From Vandiemenella viatica (lineage: Eukaryota; Arthropoda; Insecta; Orthoptera; Morabidae), in NCBI GenBank assembly GCA_031002005.1, contig JARYHS010008074.1, positions 180,506,494 through 180,570,493 of the forward strand: 64,000 bases of DNA, read 5' to 3'. How positions within the stretch are numbered: position 1 is the first letter of the stretch; each line of letters opens with the position of its first letter. A program made the position numbers and the translations under genes. The notes beneath the pieces are model-generated. The model saw only the letters and a program-made list of their open reading frames with translations, was not told the origin of the DNA and made no database searches. Positions 12,502 to 25,350 of the stretch are shown here, one piece after another.

Positions 12502-14099
12502 GCTTAAAACAAGTTTCTTGGAAGTGCGTTTTTTTTTCCTGGACGCCGAACCCCCCCCCCCCCCCCAAAAATGGTGAGGTGTCTTAATCAATTACTGATA
12601 TCACGCCTGTTCGTGGTTGAGAATTGTTTTCTGTTACATGTGGGCCAACAGGAGAAGTGAATTTTTCAGCGTGATGGGCGAAATTCTACCCCTCCACCGA
12701 ACACCAGAGCAAGAAGGTAGGGCAGTTGCATCACGGAGGAGACTCAAGATTATTACATCTCCGTCAGCGGCTGGTCAAGCATTTGGACGAAGTTGTATCA
12801 CCTACAACCATAGCAACAATAGCTAGGCGAAGACAACTACCACTGGTGTACAGTTTACCCTTCACTTGCCTATTTTGCCCTGCTGCAGAGGTCATTCTAG
12901 GCTCCGGCTTCTTACCTGTGTGTTCTCAGATTGCTAGCTTCAGTTCTGTAATGCAATTTGTAATTATCCATTTCACAGGCAACTTTTCGATAAAAATGAA
13001 CACTAGTCTCATGTTCTAATTCAGTTCAAAGACTGTGATTTGTTAAAATTAATTGCACCTCAATTAATAGTTTTTCATATTTTAAAGATCAAATGAAATT
13101 CCCTGAAATGTGTTATATTATTTTAAATATGTATTAATTTATAATACTAGTCTAAAATAGTTATTTTAAGTTGTAAAGCTTGTTAAGCAACCTTTCTTTG
13201 TTTAAAATGATGTTATCAATTATTGTTTATTACAGCAATTCCACACTTCCTGCACATTTTTTTCTGATTTCAACAATGGGAATAACCTTATAAATATTAC
13301 GTTACTTCTAATATATAACTTTGGTAATATTTTTCTTGGTATAACTGAAGTACAGGAACCTACTTTACGAGATATGCAATGCTACGTAATCTATGTGTAG
13401 TTAATAAAACTGTAGAAACCTTGTACGTCAAATAAAAATTATTACTTAGAAAACTGTTACGTTTCTTTCGCCTGTTAACTAGTTTTCTACAAGACCAGCA
13501 ATACTTCCTCTGCTGTGAACGTTTTATAACTTCTTCGAAGTTTATGATTCAATTAAAAAACTCGAAAGAAGAAAGACATTATCATTTAAGCGTAGGACTC
13601 TATAAACCAAGATAAAGCAAATAATCTTAAAAAATTGTTTCTTAAGACTACATTAATCTTTTTCAGTAAAATCGTATTGAAATGATAACATGTGAACTTA
13701 CGAGTGTGTGAAACTCTAATGATTGCCACGTTAGTAGGCTATTACAGAAATGACAATATGTTCTTAATTTTACTGTTGTTTCTATGTAGAACCGCTTTTA
13801 TGGGAACGAGAATACTAGTCCACAGATATCGCAACATTTTCCTACAGTGAATATCTTTGGCCAGCCCCCCGCGTCAGAATTCATACCGGAAGCGCGCTGG
13901 TGACTTCGTTAATTGGTTCGTTTGGCAACTGGATTCGAGAACGCCCACGCTGAAAATAGAGAAACACTTTTAGGCAGAAGTTGAGCAAGAGAGTAATTGC
14001 AGTTAAATTTTATTAATTTTAATTTAATTTCAACTGAGCACATGATCTGGTGTTTTTTTTTTCTTTATACTCGCCTTCATTCGGATATCATGAATTTTT
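12502..14099. other. Unassigned sequence
   Basis: Contains the C16 run at 12551-12566. From about 13000 it is AT-rich. A small GC-richer patch at 13860-13960 (GCCAGCCCCCCGCG) is unexplained. No coding region is recognised. Confidence 0.4.
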
Positions 14100-14660
14100 A
14101 TATCAAATTATTTCAGTGTTTTTGGTAAATTATTCACTATTTCAGCCTCTGAAGTCCTTACATACAAAAGATGTTTTTAATCCATTATGTCTGAAATAAA
14201 TTGTTAATTAGTAAAAATATTTTTCTCTGCCTTTCCACGGACTACTCATTATAGCCAGTGTATAATTTATTCGACCCGTGCACTCTCTTCGCCTGCTTCC
14301 TGTCATTCAGTGATTTGTTTCATTACATTAGTTATTCATTACATTCTGTGTTAATTTCCATAAACGCATCTAGCTGCCCTAGTTTGAACCTTCTCATGGC
14401 CTTGTATTTAATACCCAAATGTGGGCCCATACTGCTCCACCACAGTCAAACAATTTTACCATCTGACCAAGATTTTATTTGCCAGTTTCCAACATTTCTC
14501 TTTCACATACCTTCATCTTCCTCTCCAGAAAAACGCAGAATTTATAAACCTCTTCCTGCCATAAGCCCAATGTGTCCTGCCAAATTGAGTTTATTATCAA
14601 ACGCTATGCCAAATTTTTTACACTTCGTTTGATACTGTCAAATATCGGGGGTTTCTTCAA
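14100..14660 (-). pseudogene. Decayed CR1-like non-LTR reverse transcriptase, thumb and C-terminal part
   Basis: Read on the minus strand, interrupted frames give KFGIAFDNKLNLAGHI, which corresponds to the conserved YLGVxIDxKLxWxxHI segment after the RT palm, followed by GLMAGRGL and then a degraded counterpart of the RPLLEYGSVVWDPH thumb region. The same sequence family appears at 30276-31080, where the nucleotides AATGTGTCCTGCC and the flanking bases are shared, so this is a repeated element. Several stops and frameshifts make it non-functional. It is probably a CR1/Jockey-superfamily element; the exact clade is not determined. Confidence 0.7.
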
Positions 14661-15326
14661 TCCTGTGAAAGGTTGACCTACGTTTTTCGTGTAACATTCC
14701 CCCTGATTTTCGTCTGACTCAAATGTTCGCGACCCTTTGTTTCCTGCAACTTACTACTGCCAATTCATGGACAAATATTTGTTCATATCCCATGTTTCGC
14801 AAGAAAATATTCATTTATTTATTCGTTGAGGTAAAATAGGAACACGTTAAGCCTTTGTGTATTTGGCAACGAGTTTCTTCTTCTTTTGGGCCCAGAACTC
14901 CTTCATTCATATATGTATAAAATTTAAAAAAAATAATTAGCCACGAAAACAATTCGGTCTATTGAATTGGCTTTCGTCATTTGACCGTGAACCGTAACGA
15001 TTTTATGCAAGCACGTTTTTTATTCTATTCTTTGTCATAGCCCCAATTATATGTTTAAGAAATGAATTATTCCTTCTGTACACTGCTGTCAATATTTGAA
15101 ATTATAACAATTCGTAAACACAATTTTTCTCTCACAACTAATAGATTGTTTTTGTGCCTTGATACAGCGCTAATAGATTTAAATAGTGCAATTCAGCATG
15201 TTAATGAAAATGAAGAATAAATAATGTTTCGTAAAAGGGCATGTAAATTAGTCAAAATAATTTAAGGGTTAAATAGTCAGTAAAATGTTGACAGAATCTC
15301 AGGAGCAAAATCGGAAGTCCGTTGTC
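14661..15326. other. Unassigned AT-rich sequence
   Basis: The first 100 bases may continue the RT relic upstream (palm side) but no motif could be read. The remainder holds nothing recognised. Confidence 0.35.
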
Positions 15327-15337
15327 ACGAAAGAACA

Positions 15338-15573
15338 TTTTTTTAAACTGCTTTACGTCTCTCAACAGCGAGGTCTTTAGAGACGGGATAGGATGGGGGG
15401 AAGAAATGGGAACGCATTCGGCTATGGCCTTTTGAAGGAAGCATCCCGGCATTTGCCTGGAGTGATTTTGGAAACCATGAAGAACCCAAATCTGGATGCC
15501 TGGACGGGGATTCGAACCGCCGTCCTCCCGAATGCGAGGCCATAACGCTATCCGTTACACCACCACGCTCGGT
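15338..15573 (-). mobile_element. tRNA-derived SINE (family A, tail type I) with TSD
   Basis: Full-length minus-strand copy with ACCGAGCGTGG start, B box GGTTCGAATCC and tail CTGTTGAGAGACGTAAAGC plus an A run. An 11-bp perfect target duplication, ACGAAAGAACA, flanks it at 15327-15337 and 15574-15584. This fixes the ends of the family precisely. Confidence 0.95.
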
Positions 15574-15584
15574 ACGAAAGAACA

Positions 15585-18500
15585 AAGTTTAACCTGATTT
15601 GTTTTTGTGAAAATAAATTTGTAATGACACTAACTTCGAATAGCAGGGGATAAACTGTACGCAGAAAAAGAAAAAATAATAATAATTTTGTATTAATTTG
15701 GTATTGAATCTGTAACTTTAAGTACGGAAACGACGATTCTTACCACGAGTAGCTGTTCAGCTAACGCATAATTTTCTTGACTGGTATTCATTCAGGAAAT
15801 TAATAATTAAATATTTTTAAACTTTGATTTATCCTCAACGGTAGCTCTCCAAGACGGGCGGCAATAGCCTCAAATGCCTGAATGCTATACTATTCCAATT
15901 GAAGTCCTCTTTGGGAACTTAATTAATACAAACATGGCCCTAAAATTGTTGATATTAAGATGAGATTTATATTTTATACTCCGGAGCCAGTCACGTTGTC
16001 ATAAAACATGCTGCGGGTTTTAAGTCAGATCATATACTTCCTTCCATTTAAATGCTCAGTCACTACCCAGTGAAACATCAACCAGAAATAGTGTCCACAA
16101 GCATAATGTCATGACCCAATCAGTGCTTCCGTATCCAGGTTTACCAAAGTTAATTGGCCGGTCATGGCGACTCAGGACCTGCGTCAGATGCAGGCTGGTA
16201 TGCTGCTCCTCTTTCAATACCTTCCTCAAGCCACTCTCTAACTGTAACTCGCATTTCTGTTAATACTATTCCCCCCTTTCCTCCCTCTCTACTCTATAAC
16301 CACCGCATCCTCCTTGTTGAAACCTCTAAAGTGTTGCTGTAGGTTTGTATATGTGGCATCAAGAATGTATGACGGCAGTACCTAAATCTTAATTTCAAGG
16401 AATGGGAGATCTACGAATTTTATTGATCATGATTTCTACTTGATGTTTAAATTCAACAATTTCTTCGAAATAATAGGCAGTACAGTACCTACTATACAGT
16501 TTTTTTTCCATAGTTAGTGTTTTGAGAAAAATGTGACCTTGAGATGTCATTTATCGCTCAAAGTCACAATCAACACTTAATATTTTTATGTCGTTTTTTT
16601 TTTCGTCAAGCAGAAGAGCTCTCTCTTTTGCACCAAACTAGGACCAGAAAATGTAAATGCTAGGACAATGTCTGACAACATTTGCCACCCGTTGAGCTGC
16701 ACAATGCCCAACAAGCGCTGAGCTTCTCCGAGGGCTGTTCTTTTAACACTTATGTTGAAATTACACGATTCTTTGTAAGATAAGTATAATAAGGCATTCG
16801 TTTACGGCAGTTCTTCATGTAATAGCTCAATAAAAGACCCTTTGTGCTAAGCCAGAGTCATATCTACCTACTATGGTTCTATCACCATTAATAAACGATA
16901 TCAAAACTAACAAAGTTGTTCTGCTTATTACTCGTACCTATAACTCGCAATGGCCATAACCAGTCTCTCAAAAACTGTAATTTATAGTTTTACTTTTTGT
17001 CTGTTTTTACTATACGATCATTCGCCTGTAGATTCCTGGTTGCCAGCAGATATTAGTTGAAATAATTGAAACTTTAGCCAATCATTCATATTACGATTTC
17101 CAATCTGGTGTTAAAATGAAGATGTATTTTATCGTTGTAATGAGTGGCTACTATATGCGCTGTTATTCATTTAGAAATGAATGCGGATTTTACAACAACA
17201 AAAAATTGAGTCTCCTATCTGAAGGTATAGCTAGTCTTCCACTGAAATTTTACTTGTATGATAACCAGTTGTAACAATATGAACCCCGCACACTATCTCG
17301 GTGTCAATAGTTTATTTATTTATAACAACAGTATCAATCGACAATACTGAGTTCCTAGTGTGGTTGCATGCAGGATGATCATTTCAGTGGAATTTTCATG
17401 GTACGTGTGATTGTTCTAAATTCTTAGTGGTTCTTAGGATCTTAAATATGGTCAACACATTAAGTGAAATAATTATTTGTAAGCCATTTTGTGGGATTGC
17501 ATGCCTATATCTTGTATCATTCAGGTCTTAGATGATTTTAGAATGGATATATAATGAGAAAAAGAGGTACGATATGTAAAGAGTCAATAAACAGTTATTT
17601 AAATTTTGAAACATTCAGCGACAGCGAACATAAATCATGCCTGAAGTTATTACAGCAATTAACAAACAAATCACTCGTTTCGTGTCGATCCGTCATTTGT
17701 TTAAATAGGCTTAAATCGACCCAACAAATACTGTGCCAACCATTGATGTTTTCGATGGCATCAGCAAGTAAATATTTCAGTATTGTAAGCGCATTTTCAG
17801 ATGTGAATGTTTTTCCTGCTTAATCCCATATTTAAAGCCGTCGTTTATCTTTTAAATCTGAAACAATTATCTTCATTGGCTATAATTCGGTATCAATAAA
17901 TTAAATCAGATTGAAAATAAAAAAACTGTTTAAGGCCGACCTTTTTGTCGGCACCATAGTAGCTTCTTTGGCCATTTTTTCAGACCAAAATTTAGTTCTT
18001 TGTTACAGGTATGCGACGATTGCAGGACAGTCTTTGATGTATTACGCAGGCGTTGATGATCGTGTGAATATCTTCCAAAATTATTCATGGTGACAAATTT
18101 TACTACTATAGTGAAGTTTTGTGTAGCTGAAAATATACATTGCTTTCATCATACAAGCAAATTTATCTACGTATGTGGTGTGTTTTAGACATTGTGAAGG
18201 ATTCTGTCAACTTAGGACTTGTGTAAAGCTTCTTAGTTCTATCTCACTTGTACTGTATGTTCTAATCAGTTCCACACGGGCATGACCATTATTAAGTTAC
18301 TATGAAGGAAAAAGACTCGTTTGTGAAAAAAGATATTGAAAACGACAAAAAAAATATTGTACGTCACATCATTACTTCATTCACGACACGCAGTACACAC
18401 CTCGACGATTTGAGCGTGAGTATGGAACGAATGATATACAAAGCAATTGACAAATGGCTTACTTCCCCTTTCGCCAGTGTTATAAGAACAAATTTCCGTG

Positions 18501-18839
18501 GATTTAATGCACTAGGAACATTAAGAATTGTATGAGATTAAAATTACAAGTTACCGATGTTCACGAAATATAACCCTACATGCGAAGTCACTGGTTTTGG
18601 CTGAATAAACATCATCTTATATCGCTACTAAGGAAGCCTGATTCAACGAATAAGATTGCATCTTCTTCGGCCTGCTGAAGAAATATGACTAATGCCTATT
18701 CAGAAACTGAAATCTTCTGGCCAGAATATGTAAATCAACAATTACTGTGGATCCGTCATTTCAATTCCATGACTGTGTGGACGTTTCCATGGTTTTACCG
18801 CCGTCCATTGACACGATGTTATATAAGGAGGCCGCAGAT
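15585..18839. other. Unassigned sequence
   Basis: About 3.2 kb with no recognised gene or transposon. A GC-richer patch at 16150-16340 is unexplained. The ORFs at 17554-17823 and 18302-18535 (77-89 codons) show no known domain. Confidence 0.4.
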
Positions 18840-18853
18840 ATGCATCGGAGGCA

Positions 18854-19136
18854 ACACTACACTTTGATCTTGGAAAAGTCAGATTTCGGCCTCCTACCTA
18901 TCATTCGGGAGGACGAGGGTCAAACCTCGTTCGGCCATCCTGGCTGAAGGTTTTCCGTGGTTTTCCTCAGCTACTCTAGGCGAATGCCGGGATGGTACCC
19001 TACAAGGCCACGGCCGTCCTTCCATCCCTCTTCCCTCCCCGTAGAGTAGATTGGCTGAAAAGAGGCTTCGCGACTCTCCAGCAGCCCGCCTCCCAGCCCT
19101 CAGCTGGGAGGAATGAAATCGTAAAAAAAAAAAAAA
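18854..19136 (+). mobile_element. SINE of a second, related family (family B) with 14-bp TSD
   Basis: Bounded by a perfect 14-bp direct repeat, ATGCATCGGAGGCA, at 18840-18853 and 19137-19150, and ending in an A15 tail. A B-box-like GGGTCAAACCTC sits about 80 bases from the start. The body shares GGCGAATGCCGGGATGGTACC and AAGGCCACGGCCG with family A, but the head and the GC-rich tail (CAGCCCTCAGCTGGGAGGAATG) differ. This indicates a shared central domain joined to different heads and tails. Confidence 0.9.
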
Positions 19137-19575
19137 ATGCATCGGAGGCAGATGAGATGGTGTCAACGTCGGTGATATAGGAGTGACAACTGACAGCCTC
19201 CATGGTACAAGACGTCACTGGAGAACGAACCACTAGCCTAATTACTTCTTTTAAATTTAATTTAGTACTGAAAGACCATCAAATGAGATACAGCAAATCA
19301 GCCTGGATAGCTATGTGTTAAACACCTATCAACGCCTTTCATAGAACTTTCAGTCCAAGGTGGAACAATGGTCGGCAGCCCGCGGGCGCGATTGGTACCG
19401 GATTGGAGGTAAGTACACAGTTATTCCTGAGCAGTTCTATCATTACCGTGGCAGCATGATAAATTCTTGTAGAACTCGACGAAACAAATCGAAAATAAAG
19501 AATAAGATTTTTTTTTATCTCACTTAGTTTTCGAGATATAGCCTGTTAAAAATCAGTTATGAGTATAATTTCTTG

Positions 19576-20313
19576 TAGATGTGGGCAAAGTGACTCACTA
19601 AAAAGAGCGGTACTCATTTGATCACTCTATGAAAAGAACTAGTTCACTAGCTCATTTTAAACAAAAAGAGCAGTTAAATCCATTTTGAGTGTAGTATCTG
19701 TTCGTTTTATTTACATTTAGACTGATTTCTCACATCGGTTATTTTTATTCATCTTTGTATTTATTCTGAAACATTTTTGTTTCTTAAATACTACCGGAAA
19801 ACATGAAATAAACACGGTAATCAATGAGAAAAATATCAAAAAAAGATTTGGTGCCACAATTCTTTTTAAACGTTTATAGTGGTCATTTAAATACAATTGA
19901 ATCGTAGTTTAGATTAAAAACTTAACAGAACAAATAGCATAATGCTTACTGGGGAGAGAGAGAAAGAGCAGAGCGAGACGTCAGATTCGAAAGAACTCCT
20001 CCCCAGTGGCACAGCTCCTTGCTGTACTGAGCGCTGGAATCGGAGAATGTCGCGAACGAACTAGCTCTTCTGGATCTTCGGGATTTCAAATTTTTTCAGA
20101 GCGGAGGGGATAAACAATGAACAGGGTGGAACAGAGAACAAACATGGGTCAGGCGGGAGTGGCAAAGCCGAAGTCAAGTTCAATCGAACCAACACACCAC
20201 CGTCACCGGCCTCCAAGAAAAACTACCGTTCGCTTTTAGAGAGCGACAGCGCTTTCGCTCTTTCAAAAGAATTGTTCTAAAGAACTGGTTCACTCGCGAA
20301 CGACCCATCTCTA
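19576..20313. mobile_element. 738-bp non-autonomous hAT MITE
   Basis: Ends are TAGATGTGGG on the left and CCCATCTCTA on the right, an imperfect hAT-type terminal repeat. Subterminal AACTAGTTCACTAGCTC, GAACGAACTAGCTC and GTTCACTCGCGAACG motifs occur in both halves. The flanking 8-mers ATTTCTTG (19568-19575) and GTTCCTTG (20314-20321) match at 6 of 8 positions, as for an aged target duplication. The related copy D at 21340-21380 carries a single uninterrupted equivalent (TTAGTTCCTTC), which acts as a paralogous empty site. No transposase ORF. Confidence 0.8.
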
Positions 20314-20755
20314 GTTCCTTGTGCTTTTGGTGGCGTTTCTTCTGGTCCAGGCCGTATTTAAACCTAACATCAACCACTAGGAAGAAAATAAAACACCTAC
20401 AGAACATTTCCTCAGTGTTGATACAGTGGTGTTAGTGAAAAAAATTTCTGGTTCAGGCCGGATATTACCCTAATCTCCTCACGTTTGAGATACAATATCT
20501 AGAGAATAAGCGAGATATATAAAAAATATTCTTTGTTTTCGATTTGTCTCGTCGAGTTACATACGGATACATAATCGATTTTGGCTATTGCAAAATTTTG
20601 CTTCTGGTTCAGGCCGCATTTCAACCTAACCACGTCAATTTTGAAATACAATATCTCGAGAACTAAGCGAGATACATATACATATATATAAATTATTCTT
20701 TACTTTCAATTTGTCTCATCCAGTTACATAAGAATCCATCATCAAATCGCGGCGC

Positions 20756-21224
20756 CACGGTTATCGTAGAATCCCCTATTCCTGTAGTGAACAGTTAATA
20801 ATTAGCCTGTAGCTACATAATAACATTAATGGTTATACGATAATCGGATGTAGTGCTGCTTCACTAAGAGAGACAGTGAAGGTGGTCGCTCATCTTCACG
20901 TTGCAATATTTCTGCACTTTTGCTGATAGTGTAAAAGCTGCTTCAGTGCTGCAAAGTACTTTTAATCTGTTCACAGATGTTTGACAGATATTACTTAAGT
21001 AGACCGAGACCGATTGCACGCGAGGGACTTCTGGTGCTCTTGGTCTTGTTTCCCACCAGCAACCGTAGTACTGTCTCCGAGAAGTGTGTGACGTACCATA
21101 GGCTTGTCGTCTGTCGTCTCCACGGCCTACACAGCAAGCCGGTCTTCAATATGTTAACGTGAAAACGTAACTCGTAGAAACCCAAATACGTGATTTGAAA
21201 AGTTATTCATTCACACATGTTTCG
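20756..21224. other. Spacer between inverted X modules
   Basis: Moderately complex sequence including TTGCACGCGAGGGACTTCTGG. No coding or RNA gene was recognised. Being bounded by inverted X modules, it could be the interior of an unrecognised transposon. Confidence 0.35.
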
Positions 21225-21559
21225 GGCATCACTATCCGCAATACGATGGTGGATTCTTATGTAACTCGACGAGAAAAATCGATAGAGAATAATGTTTATA
21301 TATATCGCTTAGTTCTCCAGATATCGACTGTCAAAAATTAGTTGTAGATTTAGTTCCTTCTGCATTTTGGCGACGTTTTGCTTTGATTCAGACTGCATTT
21401 GAACCTAACTACAAATACTACAAAGAAAACAAGACACTCAAGGTGTTCCTAATGAATGTTGAAAATGAGGGTAATCATTGTTCCTCGCCATAAATCGGAT
21501 GCTATTACTCCAGATTAATCTTCCTTTCAGTCTCGGAAAAGGTGAAATCTGACCGGTTT

Positions 21560-21810
21560 TCTGGATTACAAATAGCACGTTCTATCTCTGTCTTCTGAAA
21601 CTTGAAGTAATCAGCAGTAGATTGGAAGCAGATACTGTCTGAAACAGATAGCCGGCAGCTGTAGTAGATCTGCGCTTTGCACGCATCTCCAGTGAGATAA
21701 GCCGTGTGTGCTGATGAGGACAGCAGATAGCGGCGCATGGTGGGATTGATTCTCCGTGCGTCCCAGTGCAGTGTGGCTACTGCCAGCGCGATAAGAGATC
21801 GCTATCGACA
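21560..21810. promoter_or_regulatory. GATA-motif cluster (candidate enhancer)
   Basis: Six GATA cores occur within about 180 bases: 21631, 21647, 21696 (GATAAG), 21726, 21790 (GATAAG), and TATC at 21803. A CAGCTG E-box lies at 21656. The segment is GC-richer than its surroundings. Clustered GATA and E-box sites are typical of enhancers bound by GATA and bHLH factors, but binding is inference. Confidence 0.35.
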
Positions 21811-22049
21811 GCTTCCCACGAGGCTGACGGCTCCCGGCTTACACGGACGCACCAGGAGTCATTCCTGCTACGACTTTCTGTCTCTATTGTAACCACAAAA
21901 CATGGGCAGGGTAACTGCTATTTTGATATACCCGACATCTTCGAGTTTCCGTTGTATGATTTGCTATGCCTATCTTACTGTCGCTGCAAAATTTATTTGA
22001 AATAATACCGCTGCATCTGTTGTAATATCATCTGATTTTGTGATTTCTA

Positions 22050-22099
<50 letters not shown>

Positions 22100-25000
22100 G
22101 TGAGCAAAAACAGGGTACTCAAGCCATGAGCTTCCTGGATGTCCCTCTGGATTCGCGTAGTAATATTATTTAGTGATTTTTTATGGTCTTTCTTCTAGGG
22201 TTATGCACCCCAATGTTATGTGATCTTCTCTGGTTTTTTTTTTTTACATTTATTACAATATCACTTTCAGATATTTTCTCTCTCCTGTATTTGTTACACT
22301 ACTTTTGCTGTCACATTTTTTTAATACTCAGTTAATATGGCTGAGGTTTTTAATCAGCACTCCTTGACTTCTGCCCTTCATGAACTAATCTGTCTCGAGC
22401 GAAATTGAGGTCGGTGACATTTGTTCATGATAATAATTATGTATGACAATCGGAGCTAGTGACACCTTCTTCATGACGAAAGTGTAATTGACTATTAACA
22501 TCTAGAGTGGCTGTCAGTGTTTCCTCAATCATCTTTTTTTATTATCTTTCGAACGTTTCCACTTTCGCGGACGCTTAGCTTTAAAGCAAGGTTCCTTATA
22601 CCTCCTGCTGGCAGGGCCTGTCGTATTTTTGTTGGGGGGAAGTGGGTGTGTTGCCTTCTGTCTGTGAAACGTTTAATTTGTGTTTTATGTGATGAGAGTT
22701 TTTTTTTTGTGAATCGTGTAATTTATGAGGCGGAGATTGGGGACCATCCCAGCATTCGTCTTGTTGATTGCCTACAACCGCAATCAGGACACCCGGCACG
22801 CGAGGACTCGGATTGAAGGTGTGCACGTTGTACTTCCCCGATCTAATATGGTGGCGCTTCAGAGTTTGGAAGTTTATAAGAACCAAACGCTAAACGTGGT
22901 CCTCAATCTGAAACATGATTGGACTTTTCCGAGTGAGGTTTACTAAGTCTGGTATCAGAGGTAGGATAGCCAGTTCTTTCCTCCATATCTAACCTAATCC
23001 GGTAATATTATCGGTTATAGGGGACCTACAGTTTAACGTGTTTTTTTTTTTTATAGAAAGGAATAGAAGTTTATTGCGGGCGGATTACTAATAGAAAAAA
23101 ATGTAACACGTCACACTTTAATCAAATGTTATTAATTAAGCCAACGTTGCGTTTATATGCAGAAGTCACCATGAACAGTGAAACAACAATAAATCACAAA
23201 GTTTTACCAGAGTGCATGATATTATAATTTGGATATTGATGAGTCACCCCTTTCTGCTCTCTAATAAAATACTAATTCAGTTTTAAATATTAAATAACGT
23301 TTTTGTGTTCTTAGCGCTTTAGTCTCTTATACGTGCTCAGTGCTGAATATTTTGAAATGGGTTAGAAAAACCTATTGTATTAGCGAAAGGTAATTGAGTT
23401 GGTCGTTTATTGTTGTTGATGCCTGGAAATTTCGTTCTAACTGTGAAATGTTTGATTTCGAAAAATTTACATGGCTGATGACCATTTATATTAACTGATA
23501 TAAACAATCCAACGAGAACATCAATTAAATCCTGCTAATGAATATATGATACCTAAATGAAGAAAACGAGGAATTTTCTGGATTTTTACTATTGCCAAAC
23601 AACTAGCGCGATTGGCTGTATGGTAGCTAATAAACTGCCCAGACAGATACACATTAAACCTCCAGTAACGGAATAAATAGATTATATGCAAAAATGTGAT
23701 ACAAGTGTATTACGAATGTAAAAATATAACATTTTTCCGGAGACAATACATGTAACACTAAAATCACAACTACTTTGACAGCGGATTCCTGAACAGGGAT
23801 TGATTTTTAACACTGGAGAAGTATCCATCACTTGCCGTCGTTGCTGTTGTAAAACCAATGGAAGGACAATCGTGATTACTGTGAGAGGAGCTCTATCTTC
23901 AAGATCATGTCACGGTGCGGAAATATTGAGACAACGTGCCCACAATACTGTTTATTAATTACCGAGAGTCACTCCATTGTGATGCAAATATTATTGGCTG
24001 AGTGGATAGAGACAGCTGTGAGAAATACTCCACTCCGACGATGTCCACCGGCACTTTAATACTTGAGCATCCATCCCATTACAAATGCAGTTAACAAAGG
24101 AGTTATCATCGTCTTTTGTGCAGACTTGTGCAAAACTGTTTCAAGAAAGAAAATATTCGCATACATGAATATTAACTGTTCCATTCTGCATTCAAAAAAA
24201 GCCTTTGTATGAAGATACATTCTGTTGGGTGCTTGGGGGGGACTATTGCTATTGGAATATTAAGATGAATATCAGTTTTAATAATCTGGATAGCAAGAAT
24301 TTTTGATTGTTGTAGGATTACAGGCGAATAAATATTAAGTTTTATTAGGTCTTCTGGCATTTACATTTGCTGGGTATGTTTAACGTTACCTCTAACACAT
24401 GATAATGCAAGCAACACCCAGACCTTACAATTTTCCGCAGCAGAGCAAACAATGATTGAACTTTACACATATGAAAACTCCCAGGACGCCCTTAAAACAA
24501 AATGAACACTATCTGAATAATGTTACAACATACAAGGAGCTTACAGAGCTTTCAATGTTGACTGAAAAGTTTCCAGCTAGCTCAGAGGGCATTTGCGCAA
24601 TTAAAGCTGAGATTCTCTTCCCAGATAGCGTTTACGAATCATCTAAGCCTAGGTAAAACCGATGAAACATTGGCCTGGCATCAGAACACATTGCCATATG
24701 AAGCACCGTGGAGGACGTAACACAACGTGTTACTGTGAGATGTGATGTAAAAACTGCGGCCAGCACGGCAGCACTCGTCTCGTCCAAGAGTCTTCCACGA
24801 CTGCGTCAGGCCACTTTGGCCAACCAAGTGTCGATGTAGCTTCCTTCAGTCACCAAGAAAGCTCTGGCTCCACCCACGCAGTCCAGCGAACAGGTAACAT
24901 AAAAAAAAATAAGCGGTGGAGTAACACCATACAGCATTATTGGGATAGCATACGCCAAAATCACGTGTCCGAAACGCTTGATATTTGCTTTTTGGTTTGC

Positions 25001-25350
25001 GCGCACTTGAGGCAGCGAGACCTTCAACACCCTCGCGTCTTGGCTGGGAGGGCAACGCCCCGGCCTTAAGCTAACGGGACTCGTCTGCAGCAGGAGAGCA
25101 ACATTGCTACCAACGCCGGAGGCGTTGGCTGTGATTGGGGAGAGGTGCCTGTCACCCTGTTGGCGACATATACCCCTACATTTATCTTCGGTTTAGAGTT
25201 TTCATAGCATTTTTGATTTCTTAACTTCTATTTGCCCTAATGATTTTACAGGTTAGTTTGTCTTATGGTTTATTTACACTGGAGTCTTTAACACTGGTTT
25301 CTTTATTTACCCATGCTTTGCGTCTTGGCCATTCCGCATCTTCCATGCTG
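21811..25350. other. Unassigned sequence with (TA)n/poly-T
   Basis: Contains (TA)n at 22049-22071 followed by T28 at 22072-22099. A GC-richer patch at 22600-22960 has overlapping short ORFs on both strands without a recognisable domain. The part from about 25020 to 25350 is probably the 3' untranslated region of the Jockey-type element to the right, including the hairpin CCAACGCCGGAGGCGTTGG at about 25107, but its end cannot be placed because no A tail or TSD is visible. Confidence 0.4.
22049..22099. repeat. (TA)n followed by poly-T
   Basis: Simple repeat: alternating TA to 22071, then 28 T. Possibly a retroposon tail on the minus strand. Confidence 0.9.

Larger units (their letters stand above)
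19457..21445. repeat. Mosaic of repeated modules (four copies, two arrangements)
   Basis: Two modules recur. X' reads AACTCGACGARACAAATCG ... CTTAGTTTTCGAGATAT. Y reads CTGGTTCAGGCCG ... TTTAAACCTAAC. Copy A (19457-20385, split by a hAT MITE) is X'-Y. Copies B (from 20446) and C (from 20602; 156 bp apart) are Y-X, with X in the opposite orientation. Copy D (21225-21445) is X'-Y again. X of copy C and X' of copy D form an inverted repeat around 20755-21225. I do not recognise the family. Confidence 0.7.

Noticed and set aside
12103..12591. 162- and 124-codon ORFs around 12.1-12.6 kb
   Set aside because: Both run through the SINE at 12261-12495. Their predicted peptides recur at other SINE copies, for example near 15.4, 29.4 and 48.6 kb.
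18894..19233. Overlapping 60-90-codon ORFs on both strands at 18.9-19.2 kb
   Set aside because: All lie within the family B SINE bounded by the 14-bp TSD.
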